NCBI GenBank assembly: GCA_016235585.1
Contig: JACRJY010000037.1
Location: 1-64,000, forward strand
DNA from: Verrucomicrobiota bacterium
Lineage (GTDB): Bacteria > Verrucomicrobiota > Verrucomicrobiia > Limisphaerales > JACRJY01
Length of the DNA stretch: 64,000 nt
Reading direction: 5' to 3'
Part shown: in pieces, positions 18,188 through 30,318 of the stretch
How positions within the stretch are numbered: position 1 is the stretch's first letter
Layout: each line of letters opens with the position of its first letter
Program-made: the position numbers and the translations under genes
Notes under the pieces: model-generated
What the model saw: only the letters and a program-made list of their open reading frames with translations
Told to the model about the DNA's origin: nothing
The model's database searches: none

Positions 18188-20791
18188 CTACGGTTTCACC
18201 GTGGCGATGACCAGTGCGTCGGACCGCAGGTATTTTTGTGCAACCGCCTTGATTTCCTCCAGCGTCACGGCGTGGTAGCGCGCATCCTCGGTGTCGCCGT
18301 TTGCGAAGCCGAGTCCGTAAAGTTCGTCGAGCGCGGTGGCGCTGGCGAGGCTGCCAATGTCCTGGCGGGAGATTTTCTTCTGCCCGATCAGCTTGGCCTT
18401 GGCGCGGCTCAATTCCTCTGCGCTCAAGCCTTCGGTGCGGAGCAGTTCGGCCTCCTTGAGCATCTCCGCCTCGACCTGCGCGAGCGTTTCCGGCGCGGTG
18501 CCGGCGTAGAAATAAAAGCTGCCGGGCGCGAGGCCGAGCATGAGTCGCGCGCCGACGTAGTAGGCCAATCCAAGCTTCTCGCGGATACGGAGAAAGAGCC
18601 GCGAGCCGAGGTCGCTGCACGCCTCCTGAATCAACTCCAGCGCAAACCGATCGCTGTCATCCAGCCGCACGCCGGCATAGCCGAGGAGCAGCACGGCCTG
18701 CTTCTTGTCGCGAATCTCCGCGACGCGCCGGATGCCGGCGAGTTGCGATGGGGTGAGATCGAGGCTGGCGTCCACCGGTGCTTTGGCGCGCGGCCAGTTG
18801 CCGAAGGTTTTCTCCACCACAGCCCGGATGTCGGCGGTGTTCACGTCGCCGTAGATGGCGAACACGCAGTTGTCCGGCGTGGCGAGGCGCGCATGGAATT
18901 CATGCAGATGCGCGGGCTGAATTTTCGCGAGGCTTTCCTCGGTGCCGTAGGAGTCGCGTCCGTAGCCGCGCTCGCCGAACAGCGCGCGACGCATGGCAAC
19001 AATGCCACTCTGCAAAATCTGGTCGCGCTGCGACGCAAGCTGCGCGATTTGAACCTCCCGCTCGCGTTCCAGCGCCTCGGCGGGAAAGGTCGGATTCAAA
19101 ATCACGTCCGCCGTGAGGCCAAGGCCGGTGGCGAAATCGCTGCTCAACACCTCGGTGTAGACGCCGAAGCTGTTGTTGCCGGCATAGGTGTCGATGCTCC
19201 CGCCCGCGCTCTCGATCTCCGTCGCAATCTGCTCGGCATTGCGGGTGCGCGTGCCTTTCAGCATCAATTTCGCGAGCAGGAGAGTGATGCCGTTGTTCTC
19301 GGCGGACTCGGCCAGCAGGCCACCCTTGAACACCATGCGGAACTCAACGAACGGCAAACGATGATCTTCTTTCACCAGCAGGCGCAGGCCGTTCGGCAGT
19401 TCAAATATGTGAATCGCGTGGTCGGAGGCTTGATCCGTGGCCAGCACATTCTTCGGCACCGTGCCCTCCGGCAGCAGCGCGTAGAGCGTCTGGTTTTCCG
19501 GCGTGAGGTATTCACGGGCGACGCGCTGCAAGTCCTCCGGCGTGATGCGCCGCACTGCCGCGAGATAGCGCTGCGAAAAATTCAAATCGGTCGCGGCCAG
19601 CCAGCACCCGCCCAGATCCGCCGCCTGCCCCTGCATCGTCTTGCGGCTGGCCAGCGTGCCAGCGGTGAACTGCTTCACCGCCTTGGCGAGTTCCGCCGCG
19701 CTCACCGGCTCGCGTTTCATGCGTTCGATTTCCGCCAGCATCGCATCGCGCGCGGCGGCGAATTTGTCCGCGTCCACCACCGCGCTCATGCCGAAGAGGC
19801 CGGCACTGCCGGGGTTGTAAGTCCACGCGTCTGCCGAGTGGGCGAGCGCGAGCTTCTCGCGCACTTGCTGGAACAATCGTGAACTGCGCCCGCTGCCAAG
19901 CAGCGTCGCCAGCACGTCGAGCACCGGCACATCGGGATGGCGCAACTCCGGGATGTGCCAGCTCAAATGAAAATGCCCCAGCTCGATGGGCGCCTCCTCG
20001 ATGACTTCGCGCACGGCCATCTGCTGCGGTTCCTGCGGCAAAACTCCCGGCGGCTGCGGGCGGGCCTTCGCATTGACGAAGGCTTGTTTTATTTGCGCGA
20101 CGACTTCATCGGTCTTCACGTCGCCCGCGACGACGAAGAACAAATTGTTCGGCGCATACCGCGCGCGGTAGTAGCCGGTGATGTTGTCGGGCGTGAGCTG
20201 GTTGAAAATATCCGGCAGTCCGATGATGGGAAAGCGATACGGGCTTTTGGTGTAGGCCACTTCAAAGAGCCGCTTGCCCGCGCGACGATGCGGATCGTCG
20301 TGGCCCATGTCCATCTCGCGGCGGATGACGTCGAGTTCCTTCGCCAGTTCATCGGCGGGCAGCGTGGCGTGCTGCATGATGTCGCAGAGGATGTCCACCG
20401 CCGTGCGCGCACCGGTGTTCGGCACGTCAATGTGATACACCGTGCGGTCGAAGCTCGTGTAGGCGTTCATGTAGCCGCCGGCCTCCTGCACTTCCTGGTC
20501 AATGCGGCTCGCGGGCCGCGTCGTCGTGCCCTTGAAGAGCATATGCTCCAGAACGTGCGAAAGCCCCGCGCCGAGCCACGCGCCCTCGTGGATGCTGCCG
20601 GTCTGCGCCCACGCCTGCGCCGAGACAACCGGCGCACTGTGATCCTCGCGCACGATGATGATGAGGCCGTTTTCCAGCGTCGTCACCCTGGTCGCGGGAG
20701 GCAAAGACGGGATGACTTGATCGCCATTGCAGCCGGTAGGAGAGACAACGGAGGCGGGGGAGTTTGTTTCGACTCGCTTCATGAAATGCAA
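18188..20791 (-). CDS. M16-family zinc metallopeptidase with two tandem M16 halves
   Basis: HVLEHMLFKGT (HxxEH), second half starting FELPNGLRLLVKEDHRLPFVEFRMVFKGG. Confidence 0.93.
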   Translation of the reverse strand: MHFMKRVETNSPASVVSPTGCNGDQVIPSLPPATRVTTLENGLIIIVREDHSAPVVSAQAWAQTGSIHEGAWLGAGLSHVLEHMLFKGTTTRPASRIDQEVQEAGGYMNAYTSFDRTVYHIDVPNTGARTAVDILCDIMQHATLPADELAKELDVIRREMDMGHDDPHRRAGKRLFEVAYTKSPYRFPIIGLPDIFNQLTPDNITGYYRARYAPNNLFFVVAGDVKTDEVVAQIKQAFVNAKARPQPPGVLPQEPQQMAVREVIEEAPIELGHFHLSWHIPELRHPDVPVLDVLATLLGSGRSSRLFQQVREKLALAHSADAWTYNPGSAGLFGMSAVVDADKFAAARDAMLAEIERMKREPVSAAELAKAVKQFTAGTLASRKTMQGQAADLGGCWLAATDLNFSQRYLAAVRRITPEDLQRVAREYLTPENQTLYALLPEGTVPKNVLATDQASDHAIHIFELPNGLRLLVKEDHRLPFVEFRMVFKGGLLAESAENNGITLLLAKLMLKGTRTRNAEQIATEIESAGGSIDTYAGNNSFGVYTEVLSSDFATGLGLTADVILNPTFPAEALEREREVQIAQLASQRDQILQSGIVAMRRALFGERGYGRDSYGTEESLAKIQPAHLHEFHARLATPDNCVFAIYGDVNTADIRAVVEKTFGNWPRAKAPVDASLDLTPSQLAGIRRVAEIRDKKQAVLLLGYAGVRLDDSDRFALELIQEACSDLGSRLFLRIREKLGLAYYVGARLMLGLAPGSFYFYAGTAPETLAQVEAEMLKEAELLRTEGLSAEELSRAKAKLIGQKKISRQDIGSLASATALDELYGLGFANGDTEDARYHAVTLEEIKAVAQKYLRSDALVIATVKP

Positions 20792-20800
20792 AACGGACGG

Positions 20801-21232
20801 TCAGGAACTGGCAGGCTTGGCGTCCGGCTCGGCAACGCGCAATCTGGACTTGGGAAGAAACGGCCTGCGAAACGCCTCCTCAAAATCATACCCGCCCTTG
20901 AAATCCTCGCGGCTGTCCGTCTCGGTTTTGCCGAGCAGGCTGTTGTCCACCATGTTGAAGACCAGTTCGCCAAAATCCTCGCAGCGGCGCACGCCCCACT
21001 CGTCCAGCACCGTCAGCGTCATCGGGCCGAACTGCTCCAACGCAAACTGGCGGATGCCGCCGAGCAGCTCCTGCCCGGTCACGTGGCGGAACTCGCCCTT
21101 GGTGCTCTTGAGAGCAATCTTCTGGGTGTAGTCGAGCGCCTCGCGCACAAAGAAGTAGGCCTCGCGCGTGTAGCGCGGGTCTTTGGCGACAATCTTTTCG
21201 AGGACTTCGTCAACGTTGAGCGACGGTTGCAT
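20801..21232 (-). CDS. Minf_1886-family conserved protein
   Basis: VLEKIVAKDPRYTREAYFFVREALDYT...HVTGQELLGGIRQFALEQFGPMTLTVLDEWGV. Confidence 0.8.
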   Translation of the reverse strand: MQPSLNVDEVLEKIVAKDPRYTREAYFFVREALDYTQKIALKSTKGEFRHVTGQELLGGIRQFALEQFGPMTLTVLDEWGVRRCEDFGELVFNMVDNSLLGKTETDSREDFKGGYDFEEAFRRPFLPKSRLRVAEPDAKPASS

Positions 21233-21443
21233 GATTTATCGTGCGGACTCGGCCGATGGGTTCGACGCCGCGGATGGTTTCGCCGTGCGGTAAATTTTCA
21301 CCGCCCAGCCCGTGAGCAGGAGAAAAACTACCATCGCCAGCACCAACTGTTCCTGCCGGGTCAATCGCACCATGCGCGGAATGTAAGTTGAGCCGGGTCG
21401 TTCCACAATGGAGAGTTATTCACGGAAGGCGCGGCGACAAAGC

Positions 21444-21546
21444 AGTGGGACAGGCATCCTGCCTGTCCAGTGGCGCGCACAAACGTCCGCCCGGCCACGC
21501 AACCGCAAGCATGCCCAACCGGACAGGCGGGACGCCTGTCCCACTA
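21444..21546. repeat. Two-hairpin AGTGGGACAGGC...GCCTGTCCCACT element
   Basis: Hairpins 21448-21468 and 21521-21541; outer arms agtgggacaggc / gcctgtcccact. Confidence 0.88.
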
Positions 21547-21568
21547 CCAAACGAATCATCGAGAACAA

Positions 21569-24556
<2,988 letters not shown>

Positions 24557-24653
24557 AGAGCCGGGGATAGTGCGGAAAGTGGGGGCAGCGGGCAATCGCG
24601 ATTTCACGCGCCCTTCCTCTGCGGGCGCATCTGGGCTGCACACACACACACGT

Positions 24654-24760
24654 GTAGCGCCGCCGTCCTCGGCGGCGGGTTGACGGGGCGTCCGCGCCCC
24701 GTGAATCGGGACTGGCCGCGAGACGCGGCCAAAACCCGCCGGCGCAGACGCCGGCGCTAC
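24654..24760. repeat. Modular four-hairpin intergenic element
   Basis: Hairpins 24659-24676, 24685-24700, 24714-24730, 24738-24755; outer gtagcgccg / cggcgctac. Confidence 0.9.
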
Positions 24761-24835
24761 CGGGGCGGCCCGGATGCGCCGCGCCCCTGCGTTTTGGTTT
24801 TACATCCGCGCGTGAATTCAGTGTGGTTGGAACTC

Positions 24836-25810
24836 ATGTCTGCGCCGCCCGAATGCCCGCCCCGCCGCCTGCGTCCGCGCCCGCGCGTGCTGCTGGCACT
24901 CGCGGTCATCGCGGGCAGTCTGCCGCTGTTCCTCTGGCCAGTGCGTTTCGCGGTGGACGCCGCGTTCTGGGAACGGCTCATGGACGCGGCGCACCTGCCG
25001 TTCTTCGCAGGCGTGACGCTGGTTTTCTTCACGCTGCTGGGCGGCGGCAAAATATACAGCCTGCGACCTGCCGCTCTGGCCGCACTTGCCACCACGGCGC
25101 TGGCGGCGTTCATTGAATGGCTGCAGCCGCACTTTGGCCGCACGGAGAGTGTTGAGGATTTTCGGAACGGCGTGTTCGGCATCGTCATCGCGGCGGGTGC
25201 GCTCACGCTGTTCTCGTTCAAAAAAGGAAAATGGCCGTGGCTGGTCTTGGGCGCGGGTGCGGCGGCTTTGATATGTGTCGCCACGCAGCCGGCGTGGCAG
25301 GAATGGCGCGGCCTCGTGTGGCGGCAAAACAATTTCCCGCTGCTCGGTGATTTTGAATCCGAGACCGAGCTGCACCTCTGGCGGCCCCAGGGCGGCGCGG
25401 CGAAGTCGCCCTCAACCGCCAGCCTCGCCGCCGGACACGCCACGCACGGCGGCAAGAGTCTGCACGTGAAAGCCGGCGCGGGCTCATGGGCGGGCGTGAG
25501 CTACTCGGCGGGCGACAAGGATTGGAGCGGACGCCGCGCGCTGGCGTGGAGCGTGTTCAATCCCGGCGCGGCGTTCACGTTGAGCCTGCGGATTGATGAC
25601 GATGGCGACTGTGAGCGCGCCGGCCAGCGTTACACTGACGGTTTCACAGTCAAGCCGGGCTGGAACCATTTTCAAGTTCCGCTGGCTGACATCGAGCACG
25701 GGCCACGAACGCGAAAGTTAAACTTGAAGGCCATCCGCCGCGCCGCGTTTTTCACCGGCGAGCGCGAGCCGGCGCGGGAATTTTTTCTGGATTACGTCCG
25801 GCTGGAGTGA
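24836..25810 (+). CDS. VanZ-like membrane protein with C-terminal CIA30/carbohydrate-binding-like domain
   Basis: AAFIEWLQPHFGRTESVEDFRNGVFGIVIAAGA; C-terminal GWNHFQVPLADI...RRAAFFTGEREPAREFFLDYVRLE. Confidence 0.75.
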   Translation: MSAPPECPPRRLRPRPRVLLALAVIAGSLPLFLWPVRFAVDAAFWERLMDAAHLPFFAGVTLVFFTLLGGGKIYSLRPAALAALATTALAAFIEWLQPHFGRTESVEDFRNGVFGIVIAAGALTLFSFKKGKWPWLVLGAGAAALICVATQPAWQEWRGLVWRQNNFPLLGDFESETELHLWRPQGGAAKSPSTASLAAGHATHGGKSLHVKAGAGSWAGVSYSAGDKDWSGRRALAWSVFNPGAAFTLSLRIDDDGDCERAGQRYTDGFTVKPGWNHFQVPLADIEHGPRTRKLNLKAIRRAAFFTGEREPAREFFLDYVRLE

Positions 25811-25812
25811 GC

Positions 25813-25908
25813 AACCACGGAAAGCACGGAGCACACGGAACTGAAATTGGTTTCCAAGCGCGGACGCTGCCTGCTTTCTTTCCGTGTCTTCAGTGTGCTC
25901 CGTGGTTC
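25813..25908. repeat. AACCACGGAAAGCACGGAGCACACGGA inverted element overlapping histidine kinase 3' end
   Basis: Left arm 25813-25839; inverted right arm tttccgtgtcttcagtgtgctccgtggtt about 25880-25908. Confidence 0.85.
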
Positions 25909-27347
25909 GGCATTTCCCCGCCCGGCAGCCGCACGGTGAAGGTCGCGCCCGCGCCGGGCTGGCCCGCCGCCGTGAGTTCACCGCCGTGCGCGTCCACGAC
26001 GGCCTTGCAGATGGAGAGGCCCAGCCCCGCGTGGCCGGTGCCGCCGGTGCGCGACTTGTCGCCGCGATAGAACCGCTCGAAGACGTGCGGCAAATCCCCG
26101 GCGGGAATCCCCGGCCCCGTATCCGCCACCGTGACGGTGACGGAACCGTTCTGCCGCGCGCCGGTGATGCGGATTTCCCCGCCGGCGCGGTTGTATTGCA
26201 CGGCGTTGGAGAGAAGGTTCATGAAAACCTGGGCGAGCCGCTCGCCGTCGGCGGTGCATTTCAGTTCGGGCACTTCGCAGTGGAGTTTCAATCCATGATG
26301 CTCGGCGAGCGGGCGGATCATTTCCACGCAGTCCCGCAACGTGACGGCGAGGTCGAGCGGTTCGCGCTTGAGGGCGTCGTGGCCCGCGTCGAGCCGGGCG
26401 AGCTGGAGCAGCGTCTTGATGAGGCGGCGCATCCGCTGCGCGGCGCGCTGGCAGGCTTCGAGCGACTCGCGATATTCCTCCGGGGCGCGCTCGCGGGCGA
26501 GGGCGGACTGTGTGTGCGTGAGAATCACCGTGACGGGCGTGCGGAGTTCATGCGCGGCGTCGGAGGTGAAGCGGCGCTGCTGCTCGATGGATTTTTCCAG
26601 CTCGTCGAACGTGTGGTTGAGCACGCCGCCGAGCCGGCCCAGTTCGCTGCGTGTCTCGGCCACGTCAATGCGGTGGCCATGTTTGCCGCGCGCGATTTCA
26701 TCCGCCGCCGCGCTGATGGCGGCGATGGGGCGGATGGCGCGCCCGGCCATCCACCAGCCGCCGGCGAGGCCGAGCGCGAGCACGCCCGCGCCGGCGGCGG
26801 CGAGCTGCCAGGCCAGCCGGCTCAATTCTTTTTCAATGTTCGCGGTGGAAGTGCCGATGAGCACGGTGGTGCCGCTGGGAATCAGGTGAACCAGCTCGCG
26901 GAACCCATCCCGCGCACGCATCGGATTTTCGGCGGACACCTCGCTGCGCTCCGGGTAAGGAACCGCCGCCGGCGCCCCGGCGGACTGGGTGGCAATTTCA
27001 CGCTCCGATGTCCAGACGACGTAGTAGAACTGCCCGCTTTCGACCCGGTCGGAATACGGCACCATCCGGCCCGCCGCGTCCTCGAGCGGCCAGCGCTCGC
27101 CGCGCCGGGTTTCGCCGCGCGGCTCGCCCGGCTCGGCCCGGCGCGGGAGGTTGGGCGGGGGCGCGACCCGGGGCAGGATGGGCGTGAGCAGGGTTTGCAA
27201 TTCCCGATCCACCTCGCGCAGCCGCGCACTTCGCTCGAAGTGATAAAACCCGATGGTCAGCCCCGCCACGGCGGCGGCGAGCAGCGCCCCGTGCCAGAGC
27301 TGGATTTGCCAGCGGATGGAATTAAGAATCATCGCCGCCTCATTCAA
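25890..27347 (-). CDS. Two-component sensor histidine kinase (HAMP, HisKA, HATPase_c)
   Basis: SDAAHELRTPVTVIL H-box, NLLSNAVQYN N-box, VADTGPGIP, GGTGHAGLGLSICKAVVDAHGG. Confidence 0.95.
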   Translation of the reverse strand: MNEAAMILNSIRWQIQLWHGALLAAAVAGLTIGFYHFERSARLREVDRELQTLLTPILPRVAPPPNLPRRAEPGEPRGETRRGERWPLEDAAGRMVPYSDRVESGQFYYVVWTSEREIATQSAGAPAAVPYPERSEVSAENPMRARDGFRELVHLIPSGTTVLIGTSTANIEKELSRLAWQLAAAGAGVLALGLAGGWWMAGRAIRPIAAISAAADEIARGKHGHRIDVAETRSELGRLGGVLNHTFDELEKSIEQQRRFTSDAAHELRTPVTVILTHTQSALARERAPEEYRESLEACQRAAQRMRRLIKTLLQLARLDAGHDALKREPLDLAVTLRDCVEMIRPLAEHHGLKLHCEVPELKCTADGERLAQVFMNLLSNAVQYNRAGGEIRITGARQNGSVTVTVADTGPGIPAGDLPHVFERFYRGDKSRTGGTGHAGLGLSICKAVVDAHGGELTAAGQPGAGATFTVRLPGGEMPNHGAH

Positions 27348-27990
27348 TCACATAGCCCTGCCCGCGCCGCGTGCCGATGAATTCATGGCCGAGCTTCTTC
27401 CGCAAATTCGAGACGTGGACATCAAGCAGGTTGGACAAACTCTCGTCGTTCTCGTCGAAGAGGTGTTCGTAAAGCTCCGTGCGCGACACCACGCTGCCGC
27501 GATGCAGCGCGAGATATTCGAGCAGCGCGTATTCCCGCGCCGTGAGCGTCACCGGCTCGCCGCCGAGCGACACCGTGCGCGCGGCGGTGTTCACCGCCAC
27601 TTCGCCCAGTTCAATCACCGCGCTGGACTGGTTCGCCGTGCGGCGGATGAGCGCGCGAAGGCGGGCGAACAGTTCCATCAGGTCAAACGGCTTCACCACG
27701 TAATCATCCGCGCCCGTGTCGAGGCCGCGCACGCGGTCGCGCGCGGCGTCGCGCGCGGTGAGCAGCAGCACGGGGGTTTTCTTCGACTTGCGGAGGCGGC
27801 GCAGGAGTTCCCAGCCGTCGAGGCGCGGCAGCATCACGTCGAGAAGGATGGCGTCGTAATCCCAATTCTCGGCCTTGTAAAGCCCCTCCTCGCCGTCGGC
27901 GGAAGTGTCCACGGCGTAGCCCTCCTCGCGCAGGGACTTGGCGAGGCCGCGCAGCAGGTCCGGCTCATCTTCAACGACAAGGATACGCAT
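27340..27990 (-). CDS. OmpR/PhoB-family response regulator
   Basis: MRILVVEDEPDLLRGL, LLDVMLPRLDGWELL, GADDYVVKPFDL, C-terminal winged helix (LTAREYALLEYLALHRGSVVSRTELYEHLF). Confidence 0.95.
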   Translation of the reverse strand: MRILVVEDEPDLLRGLAKSLREEGYAVDTSADGEEGLYKAENWDYDAILLDVMLPRLDGWELLRRLRKSKKTPVLLLTARDAARDRVRGLDTGADDYVVKPFDLMELFARLRALIRRTANQSSAVIELGEVAVNTAARTVSLGGEPVTLTAREYALLEYLALHRGSVVSRTELYEHLFDENDESLSNLLDVHVSNLRKKLGHEFIGTRRGQGYVIE

Positions 27991-28146
27991 ATCGGCAATC
28001 AGCCCGGCGGCCAGCGTGGCAGAGCCGGGCGGGAATTGCAGGCGGTAATTTTCCGCAGTCACGCCGCGACCCTCGCACCGCGAACCTGAAGGGCAGATGA
28101 AGAAGCGCGGGAAGTAATTCCAGAATGGCGGCGCGCTTAATCATGA

Positions 28147-28175
28147 GTTAAGGTTGCGGCGCGCAAAATGCGGGC
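28147..28175 (+). promoter_or_regulatory. TTAAGGTTG bipartite motif, copy 1
   Basis: gttaaggttgcggcgcgcaaaatgcgggc upstream of YHYH gene at 28201. Confidence 0.45.
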
Positions 28176-28200
28176 ATAACAATCTGATGAAAGGCCGTCC

Positions 28201-29964
28201 ATGAGATCTGTATCCGCCGCCACCATGCTCGCCGTTGTCACGCTGTGCGCCCCCGCCCGCGCCGCCGACCCGCAGCTGGCCTCGTGGTTCACGGCCGGCT
28301 CCGGGCTTTACGCGCGCATCTACTCGACCGACGCCGACAAGACCAACGGCGTCACCGCGACCACGTGGAGCAACGGCACGCAGACGCAGTCCACCCCGGC
28401 GTATCGCGGTGTGCAGGAGGTGTATTCCTCGGCAGACTGGGTTTACCTCCGCACCACCGGCCTCGGCCAGCACATCATGGGGCCGTGGTATAACAACACC
28501 GCGCGCACGGTGGCCTTCGTCAACCTGCCGGCCAACCAGAAGGCGCTCTACCGCATCCCGCGCACACCTACGCTCGGCGCGCCACCTGCAGTGAAGACGC
28601 CGACGTTCGGCGCGGTGGACGTGATCGGCTATTTCGTGGACGGCGTGGCGATGTATGACGCGCTCGACGGGTTCGTGTGGCTCGGCTCCTCCGAGGGCAA
28701 CGGCAACGGCCAGTGGCGGCGCGCGGCGTATCCGAACGAGGGACTCACCTTCGACCCGTCCTACACGCACCAGCAGAACACGGGCGTTTATCACAACCAC
28801 GCCAACCCCATCGCGCTGCGTTATCTGCTCGGCGACCACGTGGACTTCAACCCGGTTTCCAAAATTTACACCGAATCCACCAATGCGGTGATGCGGCATT
28901 CGCCGATTCTCGGCTGGGTGCGTGACGGCCTGCCGTTTTACGGGCCTTATGGCTTTGCGAACGCGACGAATCCCGCCGGCGGCGTGCGCCGCATGGTGTC
29001 GGGCTACGTGCTCCGCAACGGCCAGAACGGCACCGACAACCTCACCGCCACCGGGCGCGGCTCGCTGCCCGCGTGGACGCTCCGCAACAACGGCAGCACG
29101 GCGGCGACGGGGCCGGGCGTGAACACCACGTATCCGCTGGGCCGTTATTTGCAGGATTACGCCTACCTCGGTGACCTCGTGAACGCGGCGACCGGATCGA
29201 ACTACGTCCTCGGCACGCACTTCGATCTGAACGAGTTCAGCGCGCGCTACTGCGTCACGCCGGAATTCACCAACGGCACGTGGGCGTATTTCCTGAACAT
29301 TGACTCCAATGGCACCCCGGTCGCGCCGTGGGTCGTGGGCCAGTTTTTCATGGGCAACCCCACCGGCACCAAGTGGACGAACATCACGGAAAGCGTGACG
29401 ACGAACATCCTGGCCGGGCCGAGCGCGCCGCTGCAATTCACCGGCATCACCCCGGACGCCGCCGCCGTCACGCTCGTGTGGAGTTCCGTGGACGGTGGCA
29501 CGTATGAAGTGCAGACGAACAACAGTCTCGCCAGCACTTCGTGGGTGGCTTCCGCCAGCGTCGCTTCGCAGGGCGTCGCCACGCAGACGAACGCGGCGGC
29601 GGGCGGCGACGCGGTGTTTTTCAGGCTGCGGCTCGCGTCCCTCGCCGCCTTTGATCCGGTCAACGGCAGCGCGGGCGGCGGCACGACGGCCATCGCCCCC
29701 GGCGGCAGCGCGGCGCGCGGCACGACCGTCACCGTGACCATCACGCTGCCCAGCACGCCGCCGCAGCCGCCGGTGAGCGCGATCCCAACCAGCGTCACGC
29801 TCGCGGGCACGATCAGCGGCACGGCCATCTCGCGTCCGAGCCAGGAAACCGTGCAGGTCACTTTCACAATTCCCGGCAATGCGGCCACCGGCGCGCAAAA
29901 CATCGTGGTCACTTTCAGCCCCATGCCGGTCTACACCATGACGGGGGCGTTCACGGTCAATTGA
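28201..29964 (+). CDS. Secreted YHYH-domain protein
   Basis: Signal peptide; HQQNTGVYHNHANPIALRYLLGDHVDFN...HSPILGWVRDGLPFYGPYGF. Confidence 0.85.
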   Translation: MRSVSAATMLAVVTLCAPARAADPQLASWFTAGSGLYARIYSTDADKTNGVTATTWSNGTQTQSTPAYRGVQEVYSSADWVYLRTTGLGQHIMGPWYNNTARTVAFVNLPANQKALYRIPRTPTLGAPPAVKTPTFGAVDVIGYFVDGVAMYDALDGFVWLGSSEGNGNGQWRRAAYPNEGLTFDPSYTHQQNTGVYHNHANPIALRYLLGDHVDFNPVSKIYTESTNAVMRHSPILGWVRDGLPFYGPYGFANATNPAGGVRRMVSGYVLRNGQNGTDNLTATGRGSLPAWTLRNNGSTAATGPGVNTTYPLGRYLQDYAYLGDLVNAATGSNYVLGTHFDLNEFSARYCVTPEFTNGTWAYFLNIDSNGTPVAPWVVGQFFMGNPTGTKWTNITESVTTNILAGPSAPLQFTGITPDAAAVTLVWSSVDGGTYEVQTNNSLASTSWVASASVASQGVATQTNAAAGGDAVFFRLRLASLAAFDPVNGSAGGGTTAIAPGGSAARGTTVTVTITLPSTPPQPPVSAIPTSVTLAGTISGTAISRPSQETVQVTFTIPGNAATGAQNIVVTFSPMPVYTMTGAFTVN

Positions 29965-30103
29965 AGCTTGGGCAGAAATGGCGCTCGTCCCCCTCCTAGT
30001 TCTCGCGCTCGTCCTCGAAAAAGTTTCGAGGCGACCGGGAGAGAGAATCCACGAGCCACCCCGGCGCGCGGTTCGTGCCCCGGAACCGGGGCGAAGCGAG
30101 GGC

Positions 30104-30210
30104 GGTAGTGGGACAGGCGTCTCGCCTGTCCAGTGGGGCGTCGTTCCTTTCGAGTGACTCCCGAAGTCTTGGAGCGCCCCTTTGGACAGGCAAGATGCCT
30201 GTCCCACTAC
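30104..30210. repeat. Two-hairpin GTAGTGGGACAGGC...GCCTGTCCCACTAC element
   Basis: Same family as 21444-21546. Confidence 0.88.
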
Positions 30211-30289
30211 CCGGTTCATGGGTAGGGACGAGAAAGGACGAGCACGAGGACGGATCGAAGATTATCCCATTTTTTCCACTTCACGTTTG

Positions 30290-30318
30290 CTTAAGGTTGA
30301 CTCGCGTAAAGTGCGGCC
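30290..30318 (+). promoter_or_regulatory. TTAAGGTTG bipartite motif, copy 2
   Basis: cttaaggttgactcgcgtaaagtgcggcc directly before ATG 30319. Confidence 0.5.

Noticed and set aside
18128-21391. Long plus-strand ORFs (584 and 484 aa)
   Set aside because: Antisense to the M16 peptidase and Minf_1886 genes.
24640-24651. (CA)6 dinucleotide run as a regulatory microsatellite
   Set aside because: Too short and outside the assigned leuS start; no evidence of function.
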